64,000 nt of DNA. Origin: Thamnidium elegans. Taxonomy: Eukaryota; Mucoromycota; Mucoromycetes; Mucorales; Mucoraceae. The position numbers and the translations under genes are program-made. Shown here one piece after another: positions 1 through 11,810 of the stretch. Location of the stretch: positions 1,984,001 to 2,048,000 of the forward strand of contig JAIXMG010000001.1 of the NCBI GenBank assembly GCA_025201345.1. The letters run 5' to 3'. Below the pieces are notes generated by a model that saw nothing but the letters and a program-made list of their open reading frames with translations, had not been told where the DNA came from and did not search any database. Position 1 is the stretch's first letter. Each line of letters opens with the position of its first letter.

Positions 1-2735
1 AGACAGTACTCACAACAACAAATGTCTATGGCCAACGGTAGTGGCCCTATTTACAATGAAAGACAAATGAAATTAATTCAAAAAGTATTGTCAAGATGGA
101 AACAGTTACGAACTGTAGATATGGCAGAAGTAGTACTTACTAATGCAGTCATGTTAAAGGAAGCTAATATTATATCCAGAGAATTAAATAAGGAAGTTTT
201 GTATCAGTTTGCAGTGATTGAAGATGATCCATTCTCAAACAATTTATCGTTTTGGGAACCAACTTCTGCATTACACCAATTTGAAACAGATGAAGACACC
301 ATGTTGATATCAACACCAAAACCTTGTGTTGGTGTACGCGTTATTGATAAAAAGAACCAGGTGATTTATGTCTGGTCACTTGAAAAACTAAAGCAACGGC
401 TTCATAAAATGCGAAACTTGTACAACTTCATTGATCGTCCTCTGTATCGAAAACATTTTAATTGGGAAGATCCGTTCTTTGAAAACCCTTGTCCCAAATA
501 TTCGTTTGTAGGTGTTGCTTCTACTTCGGTAAGATGTTTGATTACGCAACAAGCCTATGAAAGTACTTGTGAAATCATTTGTCGTAGTACAGGTCAAATT
601 AGAGGTCAATTACGTATTTTAATTTCCCCTATTGCTCTATCAGTGGTTGCAACACATAGTAACAATGATAGTTCAAGACATCCCTTGCAACCTTCGTTCC
701 CTGAAAATGATTCTTCAGACGATATGGATGATGAAGACGAAGAAGAAGAAGTAGATGACCATACCACTTTAAAAGTAGGTCAAAACCTTTTGTTTGGAAT
801 CAAATTATTAGAATGTAGTGGTATAAGTGAATCCGAATTTACCGACGTTCATATTCAATTTAAACTTTCTTCATTTGGTGGCATTCCTTCTCATTCCCCT
901 GCAGAAAAGATTTTTGCAACTGAACCTGCTAATTTCTTTGAAAACAACCCGTTCAAAATTGATTATGGCCAAACTTTATCTTTGATTGTCACCCCTCAAG
1001 TGCTCGATATCCTTACTAATGGTTTTATTCCATTTGAAGTCTATGGACAAGCTCAATCGCGTGTACTTTTACAACAAGAGAGATGGGATGATTTAAGAGA
1101 GAGACCTCGTCTTGTCGATTTGTTTCAAGCTAGTCAACAAAAAATTGTAGTTGATCGTACCTCTGTCAAATCTGGTAGTAGCAGTAACTCCACCGCCGGA
1201 TCCTTAGAACGTCGATCGGAAGAGGAATTATTAACCGCTGAACGCCATGATGTTGTTGCATGGATTGAAGTACGTGAACTATCTCCTTCAGGAGAATACA
1301 CACCAGTTCAACTTACATCAAAGTATGCTATGGATAAAGGCTATTTTACATTACGTCAGGGACTTCAACGAAGGATTTGTTTTACACTCTCACATACCTC
1401 TGGTCATCAGTTTGAATGGACTAAGATCAAAAAAGCCACTGTAGGTCATGTACGTCTATTGGATGGTAAAGGTCGTATTTTGGAATCACCAGCACAAGAA
1501 AACATACCAATCAAACTCTTAAACCAACAGCAAGTCTATTATAACTCGGATGGAACTAGTCGAATTACAGCACAAGGTGCCTGGGATAGTTCCCAACACG
1601 AATGTATCTTTTTAAACAGGTTGACCGACCCCAACAGTCGAGTGATATTAAATTTAAGATGGGAAGTGGAAGCAGAACGTTGTGAAAAGACGATTGGTTT
1701 CAATATGGATATTCAGTTCCAAATTCAAGGTAGAGATAGGTCCACTGGTGGAAGTAAATTTAGTAGTTTTAGAAAGTTGCTTTATTCTGGTGGTAAACAA
1801 CTTAGTAAATACAGTGGTGTCTTCTTAGTGCATTTGAAACCTCCCATGACAAGACGATTAAGTCAATTATGGCGTTTAAATACAGCGTCCAAGTATGTAC
1901 ACGGAGAAGAGTTTTTGGGCACTTGGAGGCCACGCGGTGTTTCACTTGTCAATGATTTTAAACAGATACAAGAATTTATTAATCGTAAACAACAAGTTGG
2001 GTTTACAAGACAGATTTTGGCTTTAAAGCAGCAAGAAAGTAATGTATTATCACCTAAGTCATCTGTTTCTTCTACATCTTCTACAGCAGTCATGAATTCT
2101 AGTGAAGAAGATAGATTGAGTGTATTACAAAAGGTAATTGATTTATGGGTGTTAAAGTTGGGTACAGATAAAGAAATTGTTATCAGTCAAGATCCTCCCA
2201 TCATACCCGAAGCAGCTATAACTTTAATTAAAGATCCAGTTTTTGCATCAAAGTTACTAGCAGAGGTAGTATTTGTTACTCAATCGTAAGTGTTTTTTAT
2301 TTATTTTTTTGCGCTTATCTTTTTCTCATTGTTTCTTTCTAAATAGTGCAAGTATATCTAAAAAAGGATACTTACTATATCAAGAAAATGCAGCACAAGA
2401 TTTATGGGTTAAACGATGGTTTGTTATTCGTAGACCTTACATCTTTATTTATTCCAATGAGTCTGAGTCTGATGAACAGGGCGTAATTAATGTTGGGTCT
2501 GTCCGCATTGATTATAATGAAGCACTTGAAAAAATGATTCAAGTAGAGTATTGACATTACTTTTGTTTTACAGTTTTATTAATTTTTTTCTTTCCTTTTT
2601 TTATAGCGAGCAAATGTATTTGCTCTTTATACCAACAATAATGCATATACCTTACAGTCGGGATCTCGTCAAGAAATGATAAGTTGGATTCAAATGATTG
2701 ATCAGAAGTTTCCCATAGATAATCTACTACCATAA
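1..2735 (+). CDS. Kinesin-3 (KIF1/Unc104-type) motor, C-terminal part; 5' truncated by window edge
   Basis: The reading frame is open from base 1, so the motor, FHA and upstream parts lie outside the window. What remains is the tail: a long KIF1B/DUF3694-type region (about residues 1-650 of the visible part, with an acidic DDEDEEEEVDD stretch near 235) and a C-terminal pleckstrin-homology domain (KKGYLLYQE...WVKRWFVIRRPYIFIY). Exons are 1-2285, 2347-2542 and 2607-2735. The second donor is GTAGAG at 2543; splicing there joins MIQ to RANVFALYTNN, the expected PH core, and the next GT would shift the frame. In the family, such motors carry vesicles, endosomes or mitochondria toward microtubule plus ends, and the PH domain binds phosphoinositide on cargo membrane. 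Kinesin-3 assignment rests on the tail and PH order, since the motor cannot be seen. Confidence 0.88.
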
Positions 2736-2858
2736 AAAAAAATTATTTATGTATCTAAGTTATCTCTTGTATGTATATAAATAAAAAAATTATCATTATT
2801 TGTCTTTATTATGTATCGGTAACTGTTACAGTGGTTCCACTACCAATTTAAGGCTTTA

Positions 2859-3262
2859 GTGGAATATTATGTGTTATTGTCAATTTCATTGTATTTGACC
2901 CACACTGAAATAGCATTCACAAAATATGTCAATCGTAATGAAATATCGGCTATTGAAGAAATAGGCAACCATTGTACAGCCTGTGACAAAATATACAGAA
3001 GTAGAGGATCGTATAAAGGCCTTTTGTATGCAATCCATGGCATTTATATACCTAATCCAGGGTATGTTACACCGCGATATGGATATGTACAGCTGGAGAA
3101 AATAGGTTAGGCCGTACAAAATAAAACCTACCCGAATCGACGAAGTTATAGACGTCATTTGACTTCAATTTGTCATTTGAAAAAGCTAGAGATTAAACAA
3201 GAAGATACAAATGAAAAGTTACATATTCGATCGGTGCCAAAAAAAACTAGTTACGGCTTTTG
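2859..3262 (+). pseudogene. Decayed tandem C2H2-like zinc-finger gene fragment
   Basis: One frame encodes a finger-like unit (HCTACDKIYRSRGSYKGLL, then a His), reaches an in-frame TAG at 3108-3110, and continues in the same frame into a second similar unit (NKTYPNRRSYRRHLTSICHL) ending at TGA near 3262. The second unit has lost its CxxC pair, which falls at the stop. The two units look like copies of one another (CxxCxKxYxxRxSYxxxL...H). This fits a dead gene with repeated fingers. No start codon context or intron signals support a live gene. It lies between the kinesin 3' end and transgelin. Confidence 0.4.
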
Positions 3263-3779
3263 ATTAATTGATCCTCACTTGAAGAGATATATCCCTTTAT
3301 AAATAAACTGGCTATTGTACTAAATAATTAAATGATTCAAAAGTATATTTGCCTTTTGTTCTTTGATCATAATCCTAGTTTTGTGACTAACATCCCCCAG
3401 TGTCTAATATAAAGACCTATTAACCAAAATCGTGTCTATGGTAACTAATTTACAATTAAAGAAGAGCTATAAACATATGTTTTTTATTGTTTTTTGTTTG
3501 ATATTAATAGATGTCAGTTTTTATTTTTAGTCGCTAGACACAGGATTTCAGCCTTCTAGACTCGGGCTACATCCTTACATAATGTGTTATAAATTAGAAA
3601 ATATAGGTATTAATCGCTAGCGTTTTGTATTTCTGACTTCAAAGATAAGGGTTTTTAATGCACAAATCTTTTAAAAAAAGACAGTGAAACTGGGCTCGAA
3701 AACAGCCATATTAAATAAATCTAACAAAATGCAAAAAAAAAAAACTTTTTTTCTTTCACAACTTGTTTATAAAATAAAA
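3263..3779. other. Intergenic, upstream of transgelin
   Basis: AT-rich sequence with no coding-like frame or RNA gene that I can see. The last part, with an A-run just before the ATG at 3780, is presumably the transgelin promoter and leader. Confidence 0.4.
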
Positions 3780-4692
3780 ATGGACGATGAAACACCTTTA
3801 TACGGAATCGACAAAGGTTTATTTAAACACTATACAAGCTCACTATATTATATATTAAACTTTCAAAGCTGCTTTTAGAGATTCAAGCTAGAATAGACTC
3901 TAAATATTCCGTTGAACGTGAACAAGAAGCTAGAAAATGGATGGAAGAACTTATTGGTGAACCACTTCCTAGTGACGATTTTGCCGAGAGTTTAAAAGAC
4001 GGTGCTGTTTTATGCAAGTAAGTTATTTCACTTGGCAATGTAACAACAATAATAACAGTAAAATAAATATGTAGAGTTATTGGAAAATTATTACCCGGAC
4101 AAGGTAAATTCAAGCAATCGAGAATGCCATTCATACAGGTAAAAAAAATATAATGGTACTATAGATCTACTTTTTTTTTTTGTATTAAGCAATTACCTTT
4201 ATAGATGGAAAATATTTCCATATTTTTGAGAGGAGCAGAAGCTTTAGGTGTTCCAAAGCATGATCTTTTTCAAACAATTGACCTGTATGAAAAGAAGAAT
4301 ATGACACAAGTAATTGATTCGATTTTCGCATTATCAAGATATGGATATAAAGCTGGTACTTCACCAAACGTAAGTAATAGAGTATAAAATAAATAGAATG
4401 TAAAAAGGTATTAATGTAAAACAATGAATAGTATCTTGGACCTAAACTTGCTGATAAACAACAAAAGGGTACTTATTCAAAGGACGCTGCCAATGCAGCC
4501 AATGCAACTTTTAACACATATCAATATGGATATACAGGAGGAGCAAATCAGGTAAGTGATTCGACTATATCTATATATATATATAAAAAAAGAGAAAAAA
4601 TACTGATATTTTGAATACATGTATAGTCCGGTATGAGCTTTGGTCAACGTCGTAATATTGCAGGAAGTGATCCTTACGCTCAATATAAATAA
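3780..4692 (+). CDS. SCP1: Transgelin / calponin-homology actin-bundling protein (Scp1-like)
   Basis: Six exons (3780-3816, 3879-4017, 4075-4138, 4205-4369, 4432-4551, 4627-4692) give 196 aa, the usual length for fungal Scp1/transgelin. A single calponin-homology domain fills residues ~20-130 (ESLKDGAVLCK, MENISIFLRGAEALGVPK, DLFQTIDLYEKKNM), followed by a short C-terminal calponin-like repeat region (GGANQSGMSFGQRRNIAGSD). Family role: binds and bundles F-actin in cortical patches. All junctions are GT-AG and keep frame; the first intron has a weak GTTTAT donor. The stop is 23 bp from the stop of the convergent TVP23 gene, so the 3' UTRs must overlap. Confidence 0.93.
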
Positions 4693-4715
4693 AGATATCG
4701 TGTAGTTTTATTATT

Positions 4716-5644
4716 TTATCTTGAACTAAAAACTTTTCCAATACCAGAGGTAAATGCTTTTCCAACTAACCCGCTTGCTCCACTACCTAATGAGCCAAGG
4801 GCAGAACGTGTAGCCATACCAGTAGCCCATTTCTTTTTAGCATCTTTATCGCATTGAGAATAACCATAGACATTTGCCAAATTTAATGCGAGAGCAACAC
4901 CAACAATAATTAACCAAGAGAATTTTAAGGTAAAGATACATGATAATGCAAATAAAGCCCAAAGGGCAGGAGTACCATATAACATCCACCAAAAGAGTTT
5001 AGAATCGGCAGGATTATTGATTCTACTTGGCTAAATAAATATAATATATAAGAAAAGCTTGATATTATCATATTTATATAAACTTACGCTTGCACTTTCA
5101 AATACCCATTTATTTGTACCGTCAGGTTGAATTTCATTCCACCAACGGAGACCAACTAATAATCTACCAGAGATATTCTTCACTGTCCAAAAATCGAAAG
5201 CCAAGAGTAAAATAGTGATTACGAACACCAAAGTAAAATCATTTGTAAAGATTGATCCTAATAAATAAGTCAACAATGCGCCTACTCTAAATAACAAGAA
5301 AAATAATGCTGCAATAGGATGACTTTTTTTTTTTTTTTTTTTTTGCTGTATTAATAAATCATATTTTATCCCCTATTATAAACTATTACCTTGACTGTTC
5401 AAAATATTCTCTTAATCTTCCAGTAGCATTACTTTCTTCTTGGTATTGTGTGTTATTGTTAACATTACTGGATGGGTTTGAAGGTCTAAATCCAGATTCT
5501 AAATCCTGGTCAGCAGAAATACTAGCCGAATGTTGTAATAAATTGATTTGGTCTTCTTGAGGCGCCTTTTTTTTTTTTTCGTTATATAACCTTAATTAAA
5601 AGCGTACTTGTATAAAAAAGAGACCAAAATGTATAACCTACCAT
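4716..5644 (-). CDS. TVP23: TVP23/FAM18 Golgi membrane protein
   Basis: Four exons on the minus strand: ATG alone at 5642-5644, then 5390-5565, 5088-5322 and 4716-5030, giving 242 aa. A hydrophilic N-terminus of about 60 residues is followed by the TVP23 core: [20 protein letters not shown], the [16 protein letters not shown] loop, then two more hydrophobic helices ([20 protein letters not shown]) and a Gly/Ser-rich tail. Family: late-Golgi/TGN multi-pass protein associated with vesicle trafficking. The start is chosen because ATG is directly followed by GTAGGT and splices in frame to GCGCCTCAAG. The intron immediately after the ATG is odd but recurs in other genes here. Confidence 0.9.
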
Positions 5645-6302
5645 ACTTGTGATAAAGAGAGAGAGAAATAAGTTTTCTACTCAGCAACCATTTTTTTGTT
5701 TTTTTTAAAAAAAAAGGCACGTTTAATCTCAGTAAAAAGAATGAGACGTATTACTTTTTCATACGTTCACCCAACGGTTTTATTCGCATAAAAAGCAATC
5801 TTATGTGAATCAAGTTGAAGTAATAAGCACACACATGTATAATAGAATTGATTAACTAATGTATGAATATGAGGATATCAAACAAGTAGTTGTATAATAA
5901 ACCATGATGAATATTTCGCTTTTTTTTTGGCGAGTCTTTTTCCTTAAAAAAATAAACAATACATTTCCTTGGTTTATAGGCTCTCCATTTGTCGTGGTTG
6001 ACACTGCTTTTTCAACCCTTTGGTTCTGCACTCAAGGATAAAGCCTGATTTAATATAGCCAACTACAACGAGGGAAGAGACTTGCCGAATATTCTATCCA
6101 AGCCCAACAAGCTTTTGTAGTGATATGTGGCACTATATACATTATAAGTAGTGTCAAACAATCAGTTGCACTTTCAGTAAACCAAAATATTTTACGCGTT
6201 TTTTTTTAAAAAAAAAAAAAGCGCGACATTAAAAGAAAGGTACATACGTAAAATATATTGAAAAGTTCATAGTTTACTTTTATTATTTATAAAACAAAAA
6301 AT
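5645..6302. other. Intergenic between TVP23 start and eIF5B stop, with a possible MARVEL-like relic
   Basis: Contains two T-run/A-run palindromes (near 5692-5715 and 6199-6220). On the plus strand at about 5980-6170 one frame reads VVVDTAFSTLWFCTQG, two stops, then LAEYSIQAQQAFVVICGTIY. The stretch is preceded by a good TTTATAG acceptor but broken by TAA codons. It faintly resembles one half of a MARVEL-type membrane protein and may be a dead exon. The remainder shows nothing codable. Confidence 0.25.
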
Positions 6303-9300
6303 TTAATCAACACCCAACACTTTCTTGAGCTTGACGACAAGGGCCCATTCTTCCTTTGATAAATCATTACGGAAAGACTCCTTCAAGATATCAATAGATT
6401 GACGAGTAACCTTGGAGTATAATTCATCAGAATCTTCAAAATGACGACCATATGTCTTTGGTGTTTCATAGACAGCACATTCAATCTTGATAGCAACACC
6501 ACCACCTGCACCACCCTTCTTAACTTGTTCCATAGTTTTATGGTTTTGTTCAATAGAAGTGACCTTACCAAGTGTAATGATTTCACGAGCTTGTGTTTCT
6601 GCGTTGGTTTTAATAACACAGAGAGGTGTACCAAGTCTAAGAGTACCTTCAATAACATCAACACCAATAATAATAGGATCCTTCTTATTAATAACAGCAC
6701 GAGGAATCATCTTCAATACACAAGGGAAAACAGCTGAAGAGGCTTGATCCTTACGCTTTTGTTCAGTAATAGAAGCATGGTATTCTTGGAAACGATCAAA
6801 CAAATGGTAAATAATATCTGCAGTGAAAACACGGATACCCATCTCTTCTGCCATTTCTTCTGCTTCTTTATCAACCTTAACATCGAAACAAAGCATGACT
6901 GCAAACTCTCTTGCCTTTTCAAGCATGACACTTGCTTTAACGACATCCTTTTTATGTACAGGACCAATATTGATACCAGAAACAGGAATCTTGGAGGTCT
7001 TTAAGAATTCTAATAAAGCTTCAAGAGCACCTAAAGTAGAGGCTTGAACCCAAACACCATGACCAGTACGATCAATAGATGTCATCAAGTTGGTTAAATC
7101 TGACATGACTTCTTCCTTCAAATCTTCAATATCATCATCAGGTCCAGCAACCAAAAGACGTGAACCAGCAATTGCCTTTTCAAGATCAGGAGCAGAGATT
7201 TTAATACCTAAAGCAGCCTTGACAGATTTATGATGAACATATTGTGATTTGATACGTAATTCACGCATAGGTTGAGGAGTTAAAAGCGCACGCACTGTCG
7301 TCACAATCGGTCCGTTCAAACCACACACTACAATACGGTCACCTTCATGTAACCAACCATTGACAAGAACAACATCAATAGTAGTACCTAAACCTTCAAT
7401 GACCTTAACTTCAAGAACAGTACATTCAAGTTCAGTAATATACATGAGCTTCTCACTCATACGGGATTGAGTCAAGTTAATAAGCAAGTTAAGCATATCA
7501 GGGATACCTTCACCGGTATGAGCAGAGGTAGGAACCAAAGAAACATACTTGGCAAAATTCTTATTCTTGTAGTAGAGTTGAGAATTAAGACCTTGTTCAG
7601 CGAAAGCAAGCATGGTTTCAGAGACACGCTTTTCGAATTCAGCTTGAACAGAAGGCTTTTGTTTAGCAAGGGAATCAAGGAAAGAGTTATCAGGAATAGC
7701 TTTCCATTCGAAAAGACGATCAATCTTGTTCAAAGCAACAATGAAGGGGGTCTTACGATCACGGAGCAAACGAATAGATTCAAGAGTTTGAGGTTCGAGG
7801 CCGTGCATAATATCAACAACCAAAATAGCAATGTTACAAAGGGAACTACCTCTACTTCTCAAATTAGTGAAAGATTCGTGACCTGGTGTATCAATAATTA
7901 AAATACCGGGAACCTTAAGCTTCTCAGCACGATCAGCACCAAGAACAGCAGTCTTCTTTTCAATTGCATCAGCAGGGAAGAAAGTAGCACCAATTTGTTG
8001 AGTAATACCACCAGCTTCACCTTCTTGTACATTGGTTTGACGAATCTTATCGAGTAACTTGGTCTTACCAGTATCTACGTGACCGAGAATACAACAAATA
8101 GGAGAACGCAAATCATCCTTGGAACGCTTAGCCATGGCATCTTGTTGACGTTGAATACGACGAGCAGCGGCTTCTTCCTTCTTTTGGAGGGCAAGACGTT
8201 GAGTAGCAGTAAGTTCTTCATCAGAGCTATCTTCATCGGAATCGTAGTCGGAGCTATCATCAGAGTCGTCAGAGTCACCAGAGTCGTCAGAATCGTCCTC
8301 AGAATCATCTTCAGATTCTTCATCTTCAGATTCTTCCTTCTTAGCAGGAGCAGCAGCCTTCTTAGCGGGAGCAGCAGCCTTCTTAGCGGGAGCAGCAGCC
8401 TTCTTGGCAGGAGCAGCGACCTTAGCGGGAGCAGGGGTAGCAGCCTTAGCAGGGGCAGCGGCCTTAGCAGCAGGCTTCTTTTCCTCTTCGTCACTGGAGG
8501 CATCCCAATCACTTGCAAGGTCCTCTTCCTCCTCTTCTTCGTCGACCTTCTTTTCTTCTTCGTCGCTGCTTTCAAGAGCTTTCTCCCAATCATCCTCTTC
8601 GGCTATACATATTTTTTTTTGACATGTTAGTTTTTTTTTTAAAAAAAAAAGGATCCAAATATCCAACACTTACATTCTTCAGCAGCAGCAGCCTTAGCTT
8701 CCTCTTCTAAACGTTTCTTCTCTTCTTCTAAACGCTTCTTTTCAGCAGCTTCGGCCTTCTTCTTCTCTTGCTCTTCCTTGGTAGGACCCTTCTTCTTCTT
8801 ATTACCGTAAACAACCTTCTTGGGTTTATCATCAGATTCTTCTAAAGCTTGAACACGGATATGACCAGAGGCAAGTAATTGCGCATGACGCAATTGAGCC
8901 TTTTGTTGAGCTTCCTTTTGAGCCTTGGTAAGTAATTTACCTTGTCTACGAAGTTCTTCCTTCTTGAGTCTCTCCTTTTCTCTCTTGATAGCACGAGCTT
9001 CTTCCTTTTTAGCTTCTTCTTCGGCAAGTCTCTTTTCCTCTTCTTCAATACGCTTTTGTTCCTCTTCGATACGCTTACGTTCAGCTTCCTCGAGAGCACG
9101 TTGAGCTTCAACCATTTTCTACAGACATAAACATTAGATACCAATTTTTTAAAAAAAAAGTACATATACTTACTCTCAAGGCGGCGACGTTACCACCCTT
9201 AGCCTTCTTACCCTTAGCGGCAACAGGGGCAACAGGTTCTTCAACAGCAGCCTCAGGTTCAACTTCCTTAGCAGCCATTTTCTTGGCCTTCTTTTCCTTG

Positions 9301-10140
9301 AGCAATTGCTTCTTGGATTTAGCAGGAGCAGCTTCAGCTTCAGCGTCGTTTTTCTCAGCCTTTTCTTCCAAACCTAAAAGTTTGTTGAATTCAGCTTCTT
9401 CGGCGTCTTGTTGTTGCTTCTTTTCAAGAGCAGCCAAACGTTTAGCTTCCTTGAGCTTTTCCTTCTTTAACTTTTCCTTTTCCTTCTTGGTTAAAATACG
9501 AATTTCACCAACGTCCTCAGCATCTTGGGCAGCAGCGGCAGGTTCAGCAGGAGAGTCAGTAGGCTTTCCCTTCTTTCCCTTCTTTCCCTTCTTATTGTCG
9601 TTAGCCCAATCAAAATCATCAACTTCTTCAGTGGGTTCGTCGTTTTCTTCGGCAGCAGCAACGGGAGCAGCAACGGGAGCAGCAACTTCTTCTTCCTGAA
9701 TATCTTCCTCGGTAACTTGCTTCTTTCCCTTCTTTCCTTTCTTAACCTTATTTTTAGCTGCCTTGTTTACCATGGCCATTAAACTAAAGAAACTGGTTTA
9801 GTACTTCTTTTCTTTTCTTTTTTTTTACGCGCATAATGAAGGTTTTCTTTTTTTTTTTTTCTTAATTACCCATCTTCTTCTTCGTCTTCTTGATTATCAG
9901 CAAGAGCATTAAAGGCAGTGGCTCTTTGAGCAAAGTCTTCTTCGGTTTCTTGAGGAGCAGGTTCAGCACCAGTAGCAGCTGCGTCTTCTCCATAAGCTTC
10001 CTCCCTACACAAAAAAAAAATATATATATATATATAATGATACACATGGTAAATATATAAATGCCATAGGTGTTTGGTACGCTAATGTTTTTTTTTTACC
10101 AGTAGTCGTCCTTTCTCTTTCCTCCCTTCTTTTTAGCCAT
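6303..10140 (-). CDS. FUN12: Translation initiation factor eIF5B (IF2-like GTPase)
   Basis: Five exons (10100-10140, 9870-10004, 9174-9783, 8674-9118, 6303-8602) give 1,176 aa, normal for fungal eIF5B. The N-terminal ~500 residues are low-complexity Lys/Glu/Ala ([10 protein letters not shown] start, long KE helices, a PAKKAAA repeat, then an acidic DSEDD stretch). The GTPase domain follows with G1 GHVDTGKT, a [13 protein letters not shown] switch I, G3 DTPGHESF and G4 NKIDR. Beta-barrel and IF2 domains II-IV complete the protein to KLKKVLGVD. Role: GTP-dependent ribosomal subunit joining at the end of initiation, in the cytosol. Several introns contain T-run/A-run palindromes. Frame sum is 3,531 nt, consistent with no frame damage. 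Confidence 0.97.
8338..8425 (-). repeat. 21-bp tandem repeat coding PAKKAAA in eIF5B
   Basis: About four near-identical 21-bp units inside the eIF5B coding sequence encode repeated PAKKAAA heptads in the disordered N-terminus. Copies differ only at synonymous positions (GCGGG versus GCAGG), which suggests recent expansion. Confidence 0.8.
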
Positions 10141-11810
10141 TTTTAATTATGTATTTTTTTGAAACAAAAGTAGCAGGATATTTTTTTCTTTATTTTTTTT
10201 TTGGCTAACACCCAGAAAAAAAAAATCTCGGACTAAGCCACTTTATACTTCTCGTGACTTACCTATTATTATTTTATTTTTTTGCACGCGTCTCTTTTGT
10301 GGAAGTAAAAAGGGGGAGGGAATGTGAGGGGGAGCCAATCAAAAAGTTAAACAAGGGAGGAGAGCATCCGATAGTGAACTAAGATGATGATTTTTATTTA
10401 TTTCAATTATATTGCATTTTTCTCGTTTGAATTGTTTGTGCTACTGCGGTTACTGCGTCTCTTGATTTACTTAAACGCACGGGATGTGTTCTCTTTTTTT
10501 CTCTCTCCCCCCATGAGCTTATAGATTGCACGAATTTTGATATGGTGTAGTCTGCACTTTTTTTTTTAGGCTAAATAAAAGGCGAAATCTCCAATTTCAT
10601 GCAAAAAAATAAGTAGCTACCAACAGTAAGCAATTAAAGGTATTTTAACATAAAGAAGATTAGTTAACGTATAAATACGAGTGTATAATGAGTATATAAT
10701 AAACTATTTTATCATATTTTTCTTTTTAACAATAAATTGGTATACTTACAAGCAAATATAGTATGCTTACGTTTTTCCAAAGGAAGCTTTTCCTGTGATA
10801 TGCTGGCGTGAACAGATACAGTTCACTTAAAACTGGGATAGCCACAGTAAATAAAAGGTAATGCTTTACACGTTTTTTTATTAATCGACCGTGTAAATTG
10901 ACCGCGGGCCCTACAATCGATTTTGGAAGGTGTAGGTGTTGAGAAAGGAATATTAAGGCGGAATCAAAGAGTTTTATTCTAACATGGATATTAACTAATA
11001 TTTTTTGTAGTGAACTTACGCAAGAATATAGTTCATTGGTAAAACTGAATTAAGTAACTGTATTATATCGCCAAGTTTCTTAAGAAAAAAAAAAAAAAAA
11101 AAAAGACCCTTTGCCAGTATGACTAATTGATGCACATTAACTGCGCCTTAATAAAAGAATAAAGTCAATAATTTTTATCACAAGAGATACCAGACTTTAC
11201 ACGCTGGAAAGGAAAAACTTCTCATCGGACACAAAATCTAGAATAATCTTGTTTTTTCTTTTATGGGGAAAGTGCATATATAATGAACATAATGGAAATA
11301 CTAGAAACCTAAAAAAGGCATATCAGTATTCTTAACTTCCCTAAGCTTGCATCATTACTATTTAAGCAATATTTTTTTCTTTGGTTCCGTACACATATGT
11401 TATAGATTTTTATAAAATCAGCCAACAGGTTTATCCATATATAACTTAAACACCAATCATTTACTGTATAGGACTTCCCAATAAAGAAAGTTTATGTATA
11501 CATAGATTAAGTCTCGCACAACTGATATAGATCTACGTGTAGAGTTCACGTTACTGCTTTACCAATGATAAGTTTAAATAAAGTTACATGGTTTTTTTAA
11601 AAAAAAAAGTAAAAAGAAACCCTTTTTTTTATTTTTATTTTAGTGTGTTTATTTGATTCAAAGTTATAATATACAATATATAATAAAGAAAGTGAAAAAA
11701 AGGGGGGAGGGGTGAAAAAAATGTCTAGGCAGCGTAAATATACAAAAAAAAAAAAAAAAAAAAGAGAAGTCTATCGAAAAATCTATAAAAGTTGGAAACT
11801 GCATTTTTTG
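10141..11810. other. 1.7-kb intergenic region upstream of eIF5B
   Basis: No convincing coding frame, tRNA or rRNA. Contains pyrimidine-rich stretches (10480-10520), an A20 run (~11085-11104), a T7/A10 palindrome near 11593 and another A-run near 11742. The segment next to 10140 should hold the eIF5B promoter; the segment next to 11811 holds the 3' UTR of the following minus-strand gene. Confidence 0.4.

Noticed and set aside
8075..8630. Long frames on both strands within eIF5B (e.g. Ser- or Leu-rich readings)
   Set aside because: Shadows of the Lys/Glu/Ala repeat coding sequence; they lack independent start, composition or splice support.
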